Assembly: GCA_041689775.1 (NCBI GenBank)
Contig: JBDNFP010000093.1
Location: 1-5,815, forward strand
DNA from: JBDNFP01 sp041689775
Lineage (GTDB): Bacteria > Bacteroidota > Bacteroidia > Cytophagales > Spirosomataceae
DNA length: 5,815 bases
Direction of reading: 5' to 3'
Below the pieces are notes generated by a model, which was not told the origin of the DNA, did not search any database, and saw only the letters and a program-made list of their open reading frames with translations. The position numbers were made by a program, and so were the translations under genes. This document shows, piece after piece, positions 1 to 5,815 of this stretch (position 1 is its first letter; the number at the start of each line of letters is the position of its first letter).

Positions 1-19
1 AACAAGAACTTACAACCAT

Positions 20-49
20 AAAAAAATCCCCGCCGATAGGCAGAGATTT
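20..49 (-). terminator. Factor-independent terminator for minus-strand transcription
   Basis: Read on the minus strand, AAATCTCTGCC (49 to 39) pairs with GGCGGGGATTT (34 to 24) across a TATC loop. This gives an 11-bp stem, including two G-U pairs, and the sequence continues as a run of seven T. On the plus strand there is no T-run, so it acts in one direction. It lies about 230 bases past the receptor stop codon and is the first good terminator after it. It may end the receptor transcript with a long 3' untranslated region, or end an unseen small transcription unit in between. Confidence 0.5.
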
Positions 50-280
50 GAATACATCCTACAAACAATGATTCCAACTTATGATCCGCACGCCTCGCAG
101 CCCTCAGAATCATCCAAAGAACATTGATTATCGGAGCGGTTAAAGAGGAATTAGATCCGAATAGTTGATTAATCGAGCTGTACCTACGAAAAAAGACTTT
201 CTTGCCTTTACCATAGGAGGTACACTATATATAGGATTACGAAGAAACTACTATTCATTGCCTACCGAAACACAAGCACG
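50..280. other. Stretch without a convincing intact gene; possible plus-strand gene remnant
   Basis: No complete gene stands out. On the plus strand, a frame ending in TGA at 166-168 reads ...RTLIIGAVKEELDPNS. The next frame, from 165, reads LINRAVPTKKDFLAFTIGGTLYIGLRRNYY and onward. One added base near 166 would join them into a single protein-like phrase, which is what a decayed gene would show. On the minus strand a frame is free of stops from about 217 to the left edge but lacks a good start. I recognise neither product. No tRNA, repeat or CRISPR structure was seen. Confidence 0.25.
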
Positions 281-2839
281 TCATCTCAGCCCATACGTCA
301 GCGTCAGATAGTAGAAGCCTCCCACCGAGGGTCCGGCGAGAAAGGTGGTGTAATAACGATTGAGGAGATTAGTACCACCAAGCTTTAATTGTACTGGTAG
401 CTTTAGTAAGGAGTAGGTAACCTGCCCATCCACCGTGGAATAAGCGGGCACCGTACCTGTGGCCAATGACGATTCCCACAAAAATGCTTCCTGCCACCGC
501 ATACTAATGCCAAAGCCTAGATGCTTGGTTAAGTTCGGGTTGCTCACTGACATGTTAGTAATCCAGCGGGGTGTGTTGAAAGCTTCTTCCAACCCATCGG
601 TACGAGTGATGCGGTCGAGACGGGCGAAGGATACATTACCCGAAATAGAGTACTCCTTGTAGAAACGGAAACGTACACCAGCACTGGTACCATAATTGAA
701 CACCGTAGTTTTAGAATTAGTCCAAAGGCGGTAGCGATCGTTTTTAGTACGGTCACTTAGCGCCAAGGCGAGAGAGTCAGGGTTTACCGTCGGCGACTTG
801 GGTAGGTTTATTTCCACCTGTGCCATGAAGTTACGGTATTGGTTGTAGTAAAAATCTACATCGATATACAACCGCTTTTGGAGCCATAAACCCTTGTACC
901 CAATTTCAAAGCTATTGACATATTCAGGTTGTATATAGGTATAGTCGCTTTTTCTGATCTGACCTTTGTTTTTCTGGATAGCCTGCGCGGTTGTAAGACT
1001 ATTCAAATTCACGTCATTTGTAATGGCAGCCTGAAAAGCATCCACGGAGGTTTTGAAGTACGAGTTTTCAAATATTCCGCTCGACATGATGGGCAAACCG
1101 CCTACGCGCTTTATTCCTCCGCTGTTTACATTAGAAAAAGCTTCAAACAAACTAGGGAAGCGGTAACCATTCTGATAGGACACCCGGAAGTTTTGCTCCT
1201 CCACCGGCGAGTACACCACAGCGAAACGAGGATTAAACCGGAGGGCAAAATACTGGTTTTTATCCACCCGCAGGGAAGCATTCACTTTCAGACGGTTATT
1301 CCAGGCATATTTAGTAGCCTGCACAAAGCCACCATATTTCTGGTAAGTAAGGTTGGCATCGCCCCTTGAAGGATTGATGAAGTAGTTACCATCTGGTACT
1401 ACCTCATAGGCACGGTAGTCGACCCCAACCAGCAGGTGGATGCCCGCCTTCTCCCGCCACTTGGTCAGCCATTCCTGGGTAAGATCTGCCTGTCCTTCGG
1501 CATGGTACAGCCAGGATTGTACCCGCAGAGCCGCGCCAAAATCCCAATTATTTATATTCCGAAGGCGATCCTTAATAGCCGTAAACTCAGGAGTTCCCGG
1601 CTGCGGACGACCAGTATCGGCTAGTTGCCGCGCCTGGGCTAACGCCTGAGGTGCGGTAACTCCTTGCTGCATGGCGGTAGTAAACCCTTGGGTAAAATCA
1701 GCAAACCATGCGTTATCCGGCTTAAAGAAGCGATCGGTATTTTCGGACAGGGAACGAATATTGTACGATTGTCCGGTGTTCTCGGAAGTAACGTAGGCCT
1801 TGAACTGGAAAGTAGTATTCTTAGCCGATACTAGGTGCTGATCGGTACGGTAGCCTTCCAGACGGAAGCGGTTGGTGCGTTGATAGAGATTATCCAATTG
1901 ACCGAACCTATAGGTATATGATAATTCCCAGCCATTCGTCGTTCGGTAGTAGATTCCAGCATCACCCCGGAGATTTTTAATCGAAAAGTCTGCTACTTCT
2001 TTTTCGTAATACCCCGTTCGGGCTATTACATAGCGCTTCCCGTCGAAGGTCAGGTTACGGCGATTAGGTGACTCATTTCCGTATGAGTTAATAGGATCGT
2101 AGGCAGGATTCGCGAGACCCGTCAATCCTAGGGTAGTATTAGCATTGGGGTTGAGATCCGAGTCATCATCGGCTATCCAGTCATAACCTGACTGGTACGA
2201 TAGATTTACCTTAACCGCCCAGCGGTTGCGCCAGGCTTTGGCCCAACGGATGGTGCTTTCGCTAAACACATGCGGTGAAGCCGTAGTACTTTGAACGTGA
2301 TTAACCCCTGATTTTTGTTGGAAACTCAGACCTTGATGTTCAAAAGGATTTTTGGTAAGGAGGTTTACCATACCGTTAAGCGCATTCATACCATATAGTA
2401 CAGAGGCCACGCCGGGGATGATCTCGGCATGATCAATATCCAGATCAGTTGGGGCAAGCGTGGCTCCGATGGGCGAACCTATATGGGGTGCCTGATTATC
2501 GACACCATCGACTAGCTGCACAAAACGCACATTAGTAGGATTGGCAAAACCACGAGTATTATACACTTTAAACCCTAAACTGGACGTCAATAACTGTACA
2601 CCTTTGACGTATTCCAAGGCATCAAAGTAGGAAGGCGCGGCTGACTGCCGGATAGCATGGTTGTCAAGCAGTTCAATACTAATAGGTGATTTAATAACAC
2701 TTTCGGGAGTACGGGAAGCCGTTACTACCATTTCGGAGAGTTGCCGAGCAGAGTCTTTTGGTATTTCTTGTACGGTATTCTGAGCAAAACCGGAACGCAG
2801 TAGTCCCAGTAGGATCAATAGCAGGCAGTGGTTTTTCAT
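281..2839 (-). CDS. TonB-dependent outer-membrane receptor, candidate substrate molybdate/tungstate or chelate
   Basis: An outer-membrane gated beta-barrel that imports a ligand into the periplasm using TonB-ExbBD energy. The 852-residue product starts with a signal peptide (about 1-20: MKNH, a leucine-rich core, then GFAQ). A possible TonB box or linker follows (LSEMVVTAS, 34-42). The plug domain spans about 45-165 and contains NTRGF, QLVDGVDNQAP and PGVASVLYGMNALNGMVNLLTK. The rest is a barrel rich in alternating aromatic strands, with NLLNRYY and a final YYLTLTYGLR near the end. The last residue is Arg, not the usual aromatic. There is no carboxypeptidase-like N-terminal extension and no SusD gene beside it, so it is not a classical SusC glycan importer; the architecture fits receptors for metals, chelates or cofactors. 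The start codon lies inside a large palindrome, and a ModE-type regulator gene is immediately upstream. Receptor identity is firm; the substrate is inferred only from context. Vitamin B12, siderophores or another small ligand remain possible. Confidence 0.95.
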   Translation of the reverse strand: MKNHCLLLILLGLLRSGFAQNTVQEIPKDSARQLSEMVVTASRTPESVIKSPISIELLDNHAIRQSAAPSYFDALEYVKGVQLLTSSLGFKVYNTRGFANPTNVRFVQLVDGVDNQAPHIGSPIGATLAPTDLDIDHAEIIPGVASVLYGMNALNGMVNLLTKNPFEHQGLSFQQKSGVNHVQSTTASPHVFSESTIRWAKAWRNRWAVKVNLSYQSGYDWIADDDSDLNPNANTTLGLTGLANPAYDPINSYGNESPNRRNLTFDGKRYVIARTGYYEKEVADFSIKNLRGDAGIYYRTTNGWELSYTYRFGQLDNLYQRTNRFRLEGYRTDQHLVSAKNTTFQFKAYVTSENTGQSYNIRSLSENTDRFFKPDNAWFADFTQGFTTAMQQGVTAPQALAQARQLADTGRPQPGTPEFTAIKDRLRNINNWDFGAALRVQSWLYHAEGQADLTQEWLTKWREKAGIHLLVGVDYRAYEVVPDGNYFINPSRGDANLTYQKYGGFVQATKYAWNNRLKVNASLRVDKNQYFALRFNPRFAVVYSPVEEQNFRVSYQNGYRFPSLFEAFSNVNSGGIKRVGGLPIMSSGIFENSYFKTSVDAFQAAITNDVNLNSLTTAQAIQKNKGQIRKSDYTYIQPEYVNSFEIGYKGLWLQKRLYIDVDFYYNQYRNFMAQVEINLPKSPTVNPDSLALALSDRTKNDRYRLWTNSKTTVFNYGTSAGVRFRFYKEYSISGNVSFARLDRITRTDGLEEAFNTPRWITNMSVSNPNLTKHLGFGISMRWQEAFLWESSLATGTVPAYSTVDGQVTYSLLKLPVQLKLGGTNLLNRYYTTFLAGPSVGGFYYLTLTYGLR

Positions 2840-2879
2840 AGGGAACCGTTATTTCCTTAAAGATATAATGGTTCCCTAT
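2838..2879. promoter_or_regulatory. 42-bp near-palindrome with ModE-box-like core: candidate operator of the receptor gene
   Basis: The outer arms ATAGGGAACC (2838-2847) and GGTTCCCTAT (2870-2879) are perfect 10-bp inverted repeats. The symmetry continues inward, so 18 of 21 positions match around a centre between 2858 and 2859. The core at 2847-2870 reads CGTTAT-N12-ATAATG. The known E. coli ModE site upstream of modA has CGTTAT and ATAACG half-sites at the same separation, as I recall it, so only one half-site base differs. The palindrome includes two bases of the receptor's start codon and surrounds its possible -7 element. The gene just upstream encodes a ModE-type winged-helix protein. 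Together these make a repressor or regulator site likely. Binding itself is inferred. Confidence 0.62.
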
Positions 2880-2890
2880 AATTCTCCGAA
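2858..2890 (-). promoter_or_regulatory. Possible Bacteroidota-type promoter for the receptor gene
   Basis: On the minus strand, TATCTTTA (2865 to 2858) matches the -7 consensus TAnnTTTG at all but the last base. TTCG (2890 to 2887) resembles the -33 TTTG with a 21-base spacer. Transcription would begin about 10-12 bases before the ATG at 2839. The -7 element sits at the centre of the palindrome, so a bound regulator would block it. Both elements are imperfect, so this is tentative. Confidence 0.35.
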
Positions 2891-2924
2891 TAAAAAATCA
2901 CTGATTTATTTGATCCTGTTCCGC

Positions 2925-3254
2925 CTATAGAAAATCACGAAACCGAACCTGTAAGTCTTTATAAACCTGCACGTACCGCCTAGCTCCTTCGGTAATACTG
3001 GCACCGCCGCCGGCAACACCACCGGTTTGGGTCAGGACCAACGGCACCGTTGACTGCTCACTCATGGATTGCACCAGTCCCCAGGCCTTTTTGTAGGACA
3101 TTCCCATGAGTTGAGCTGCTTTGTTGATAGAACCCGTGAACTCAATACGTTCTAATAATTCTACCCGGCCCAAGCCCATGAACTTATCGTCAAGTTCAAT
3201 CCAGATTTTCCCATCAACAATAAGTCGTTGTTGGTCGGGGGGTGACTTTTCCAT
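2925..3254 (-). CDS. One-domain ModE-type winged helix-turn-helix regulator
   Basis: A small DNA-binding protein of the ModE N-terminal/LysR-like winged-helix family, about 109 residues. Numbered from the upstream TTG at 3263, the helix-turn-helix is about 43-69 (TGSINKAAQLMGMSYKKAW). The phrase GSI-AA--LGMSY--AW is the family hallmark. A glycine-rich wing follows (TGGVAGGGASITEGA, about 80-94). The protein ends soon afterwards, so the molybdate-binding Mop/TOBE domains of E. coli ModE are absent. I chose ATG at 3254; TTG at 3263 would add three residues, and neither has a clear Shine-Dalgarno sequence. The gene starts 39 bases after the GH20 stop and ends 85 bases before the receptor start, all in one direction. 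Its likely target is the palindrome at 2838-2879. Family assignment is strong; the effector and target are inference. Short ModE-like proteins of this kind are often annotated only as winged-helix or LysR-family proteins. Confidence 0.9.
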   Translation of the reverse strand: MEKSPPDQQRLIVDGKIWIELDDKFMGLGRVELLERIEFTGSINKAAQLMGMSYKKAWGLVQSMSEQSTVPLVLTQTGGVAGGGASITEGARRYVQVYKDLQVRFRDFL

Positions 3255-3293
3255 TTTAATCAAAATTTAGGGCAACAGATATACTCCTGTTTC

Positions 3294-5606
3294 TTATTCT
3301 ACAACTACCTCATCCAGCGCAAACCAGGTTTTAGCGCCTGCATTGGGGTGTGAAGATGGGCACACTCCGGCATTTTTTGCCCGAATACGCACGTAGCGGG
3401 CACGAGCAATCCGAAAACCCGCCACGGCAGGAATAATGGTCCACGCCCCTTCCAGATCATAGTTAATGGGCTGCGATACTGCCTCCTTAAAATCTTTACC
3501 ATCACGCGAAAGCGCTATCTCTACCGAAGTCGGCGGAAAACCTTTCTCCAAAGGTATCTTCAAAAAGTTGGTACTCACTTTGGTCACTAACTTCACTTCG
3601 CCCAGATCAACCACTACATCCAAGTCAGTATTATTAAATCGTACCCATTCTTTCCGGCTCTTCGGCGTCCGTCCTACGATTCCATCGGTCAGCTTTTCTG
3701 CATTACCATCTGAACCTTCACTTGGTAAGGTCGTGTAGGTATACTTTTTACCCTTCGCCTTGTGGATATAAAACCTTTGCTCCAAGGTACCACCCGAGGT
3801 AGTCATGGCTTTGATTGTGGTAGTTTTTTTTAGAGTAATGGGAACCGTGTAAGGGATAGAAGCCGTGCTAGGTACAGAACCATCTATAGTATAGTAGATT
3901 TTACTCTCCGAGTCCATTTTATCTAATCTCACCCGCAGCTCATCCTCCCCAGTAAATTGGGTTTCGGCCGTTACGTCAAACAGGCGTTTCGCGTAGTTTA
4001 CTTCCAGGTAGTCCAGCCGTTTGAGATGGCTTTTCAATCGGTAGGAAAAATCCTCAAAGTTTCGAGGACCTTTGGGCGTCCAGGTAAGATCGGCCAAAGC
4101 TACCGCTCTTGGAAATACCATGTACTCTACTTTTTCAGGAGTAGACATGTACTCGGTCCATACGTTAGCCTGCGCACCGAGGATATACTTTTCCTCATCC
4201 GCCGATAGCTCCGTCGGAACGGGTTCATAGCCGTATAGTTTTTCCAAAGGCAAATATCCGCCAATAGCCAAAGGCTCAGAGTTAGGATCACCCTGGTAGT
4301 GATCCAAGTACATAAACTCACCGGGAGTCATAATCACATTGTGCTTTTGCCGGGCAGCTTCGATACCGCCCTGAATTCCACGCCAGCTCATAACCGTGGC
4401 CTTGGGGGCTAGTCCGCCTTCCAAAATTTCGTCCCAGCCAATGATATTCCGACCTTTGAGGTTCACAAATTTTTCAATCCGTTTGATAAAATAGCTCTGT
4501 AAGCCTTCTTCATCTTTCAAATTTAGACGCTTGATCAGGTTTTGGCAATATTCACTGTTCTTCCAGGCTTCCTTCGGGCATTCGTCACCCCCGATGTGAA
4601 TGTACTTACTGGGAAACAGGAGCATCACTTCCGTGAGTACATCCTGCAATACTTTAAAGGTTGGCTCAGTTGGAATGAATACATCTTCAAACACCCCCCA
4701 CTTCGTACCTACCTCATACTTTTTATCAGGCTCCCCACCCAAATGAGGGTAGGCCGCCAAAGCGGCAAGGGCATGGCCGGGTAATTCGATTTCCGGTATG
4801 ATGGTAATATACCGGGCCTGCGCATACTTGACAATCTCCCGTATTTCCACCTGAGTATAAAATCCTTCGTGAGATTGACCATCAAACTGCATGGGGTAGT
4901 TTTCAAAGTAGTGCCCAATGAGAGTTTCCTTTCGCTTTGAACCTATTTTAGTCAGGTTGGGATATTTTTTAATCTCAATTCGCCAGCCCTGATCATCAGT
5001 CAGGTGCCAATGAAACGTATTGAGCTTATGAAGTGCCATCAAATCAAGGTATTTCTTGATGAACGCAACGGGCATGAAGTGTCGGCTTACGTCCAGGTGT
5101 AGGCCCCGGTACGAAAAGCGGGGTTGGTCCAAAATATCACAGCTAGGTACCTGCAATTTCAGATCAGCCACTTCCTTGGTACTGAAAATTTCGGTGGGTA
5201 GTAATTGCAGGAACGTCTGAACGGCGTAGAAATAGCCCGCGGCACTTTCTGCCTCGATCATTATTCTATCAGGAAATACCCGTAGCACATAGCCTTCTGG
5301 GCCGCATTTCTTCTGAGTATGAGTTTGAAAAACAATGTTCTTTCCTTTGGCCGAAGTAGTGGTCCAGGGTACTTGTTTAAGCGTAACGCTTGCGGCAGTT
5401 TCCAGGTAGTCACTCAGAAGTACTGCCGCGGCTTTTTGCTTGATATCTCGAATATTATAAACCAGCTGCGTTGAGGATTCAATGGTAAAACTTCCTTCTC
5501 CGCCCGCAAACTTTGCCGGAAACGGAATCAGATTATATTCGGCATCTTGGGCAAACGAGGGGAAGAAAAGGCCAAGAAAAAGTAGCGAAGAAAAAAACAG
5601 CTTCAT
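3294..5606 (-). CDS. Secreted GH20 beta-N-acetylhexosaminidase with C-terminal accessory domains
   Basis: Removes terminal beta-linked GlcNAc or GalNAc from chito-oligosaccharides or glycoconjugates, acting through substrate-assisted catalysis by the acetamido group. The 770-residue product has a signal peptide (about 1-20, MKLFFSSLLFLGLFFPSFAQ). A GH20 N-terminal alpha/beta domain follows (about 24-155), then the TIM-barrel catalytic domain (about 163-510). Visible motifs are RGLHLDVSRHF (167-177), FHWHLTDDQGWR (198-209), PEIELPGHA (271-279) and HIGGDECP (337-344), the last carrying the catalytic Asp341-Glu342 pair. Further barrel motifs are IGWDEILEGG (389-398), the substrate-pocket Trp of MSWRG (408) and GAQANVWTEY (477-486). 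After the barrel come a chitobiase/hexosaminidase C-terminal-like module (about 545-615, YYTIDGSVPS) and a discoidin or F5/8-type carbohydrate-binding-like domain (about 625-770). All key residues appear intact. The enzyme is probably periplasmic or surface-exposed. Exact substrate cannot be read from sequence. It is first in a possible transcript with the regulator. Confidence 0.97.
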   Translation of the reverse strand: MKLFFSSLLFLGLFFPSFAQDAEYNLIPFPAKFAGGEGSFTIESSTQLVYNIRDIKQKAAAVLLSDYLETAASVTLKQVPWTTTSAKGKNIVFQTHTQKKCGPEGYVLRVFPDRIMIEAESAAGYFYAVQTFLQLLPTEIFSTKEVADLKLQVPSCDILDQPRFSYRGLHLDVSRHFMPVAFIKKYLDLMALHKLNTFHWHLTDDQGWRIEIKKYPNLTKIGSKRKETLIGHYFENYPMQFDGQSHEGFYTQVEIREIVKYAQARYITIIPEIELPGHALAALAAYPHLGGEPDKKYEVGTKWGVFEDVFIPTEPTFKVLQDVLTEVMLLFPSKYIHIGGDECPKEAWKNSEYCQNLIKRLNLKDEEGLQSYFIKRIEKFVNLKGRNIIGWDEILEGGLAPKATVMSWRGIQGGIEAARQKHNVIMTPGEFMYLDHYQGDPNSEPLAIGGYLPLEKLYGYEPVPTELSADEEKYILGAQANVWTEYMSTPEKVEYMVFPRAVALADLTWTPKGPRNFEDFSYRLKSHLKRLDYLEVNYAKRLFDVTAETQFTGEDELRVRLDKMDSESKIYYTIDGSVPSTASIPYTVPITLKKTTTIKAMTTSGGTLEQRFYIHKAKGKKYTYTTLPSEGSDGNAEKLTDGIVGRTPKSRKEWVRFNNTDLDVVVDLGEVKLVTKVSTNFLKIPLEKGFPPTSVEIALSRDGKDFKEAVSQPINYDLEGAWTIIPAVAGFRIARARYVRIRAKNAGVCPSSHPNAGAKTWFALDEVVVE

Positions 5607-5631
5607 GAAACGGTAATTGAGTTAATTCCTG

Positions 5632-5638
5632 CAAGATA
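5632..5638 (-). promoter_or_regulatory. Weak -7-like element upstream of the GH20 gene
   Basis: The minus strand reads TATCTTG, which is TAnnTTTG with one T missing, ending 25 bases before the GH20 ATG at 5606. That spacing would give a leader of roughly 18-20 bases. No matching -33 TTTG is seen at the expected distance, so the call is weak. Confidence 0.25.
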
Positions 5639-5708
5639 AGGAATCAGCCGTATTTCCTGTTTTCGGAAGTAATGAAACTTCGGTACTGGGTATATAATTT
5701 ATGATTCG

Positions 5709-5716
5709 TAACTTTG
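5709..5716 (+). promoter_or_regulatory. Exact match to the Bacteroidota -7 element before the right-edge gene
   Basis: TAACTTTG fits TAnnTTTG at every fixed base and ends four bases before the ATG at 5721. Transcription would start at or very near the first codon, implying a leaderless message. No clear -33 TTTG is visible 19-21 bases upstream. The site could be chance, or the true start could be a later codon. Confidence 0.35.
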
Positions 5717-5720
5717 TGCC

Positions 5721-5815
5721 ATGGATCTTGACTTTGACAAATACAAACTGCTACAATACTGCACCAATGAATCGTGCAAATACCATAACCAAATTGGCTT
5801 GGGCAACATATGCAC
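5721..5815 (+). CDS. 5' end of a divergent gene; possible zinc-finger transposase or DNA-binding protein (runs off window)
   Basis: An open frame from ATG at 5721 runs to the window edge and shows 31 complete codons, beginning MDLDFDKYKLLQYC. Cysteines fall at residues 14, 19 and 31, with His22 between (YC-x4-C-x2-H). This looks like the first part of a zinc-binding module whose fourth ligand would lie beyond the edge. The arrangement recalls N-terminal zinc fingers of IS1-like transposases common in Bacteroidota, but too little is visible to assign a family. A second frame opening at ATG 5701 also stays open to the edge; I prefer 5721 because its translation has a protein-like composition and a cysteine pattern. 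The gene diverges from the GH20 gene with 114 bases between the two starts. Confidence 0.55.
   Translation, partial: MDLDFDKYKLLQYCTNESCKYHNQIGLGNIC

Noticed and set aside
929..1369. 146-codon open frame on the plus strand
   Set aside because: It lies wholly antisense to the receptor gene, whose translation is clearly real. The product shows no motif, and no promoter or start signal is evident.
2892..2907. Small hairpin followed by six T on the minus strand, possible terminator after the regulator gene
   Set aside because: The stem is only five base pairs with a single G-C pair, too weak to call a terminator.
3261..3269. TAAATTTTG on the minus strand as a promoter for the regulator gene
   Set aside because: The spacing between TA and TTTG is one base too long, no -33 element is present, and the start would fall at the ATG. 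Cotranscription with the GH20 gene is simpler.
3275..3290. Imperfect 16-bp palindrome (ACAG...CTGT) between the GH20 stop and the regulator start
   Set aside because: Only 5 of 8 positions are symmetrical, and it shares no sequence with the palindrome at 2838-2879, so it is not supported as a second operator.
3466..4784. Several 60-90 codon open frames on both strands within the GH20 gene
   Set aside because: All overlap the well-supported GH20 coding frame and have compositions expected of out-of-frame readings.
5666..5681. Short inverted repeat GAAGT/ACTTC in the divergent intergenic region
   Set aside because: Five-base arms with a six-base loop are expected by chance, and no T-run or other functional sign accompanies them.

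Overview
The window looks like chromosomal DNA from a Bacteroidota bacterium, probably of the Cytophagales or a related group. The evidence is a TonB-dependent receptor and a secreted GH20 hexosaminidase typical of that phylum, A-rich start regions without clear Shine-Dalgarno sequences, and several sites resembling the Bacteroidota -7 promoter element (TAnnTTTG). The lineage is inferred from protein style, not from a marker gene.

Three complete genes lie on the minus strand in one direction. In order of transcription they are a secreted multidomain GH20 beta-N-acetylhexosaminidase (5606 to 3294), a small one-domain winged-helix protein of the ModE N-terminal type (about 3254 to 2925), and an 852-residue TonB-dependent outer-membrane receptor (2839 to 281). 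The gap between the first two is 39 bases, so they may share a transcript. The gap between the second and third is 85 bases and holds the most notable signal in the window. This is a 42-bp near-palindrome (18 of 21 positions paired, outer 10 bp perfect) that overlaps the receptor's start codon and encloses a possible -7 element. Its core reads CGTTAT-N12-ATAATG, close in half-site sequence and spacing to the ModE operator known from enterobacteria (CGTTAT...ATAACG).

The resulting model is that the small ModE-like protein binds this palindrome and controls the receptor, which would then be a candidate outer-membrane importer for molybdate, tungstate or a chelate of them. Seen directly are the palindrome, the gene order and the domain types. 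The substrate and the regulatory link are inference. The GH20 enzyme has no obvious functional tie to metal uptake and may simply be a neighbour.

At the left edge (1-280) there is no convincing intact gene. It holds a good factor-independent terminator for minus-strand transcription (about 20-49) and a possible frameshifted plus-strand remnant. At the right edge a plus-strand gene begins at 5721, diverging from the GH20 gene. Its 31 visible residues have three cysteines and suggest a zinc-binding N-terminus, possibly of a transposase. Its upstream TAACTTTG matches the Bacteroidota -7 element and would give an almost leaderless transcript.
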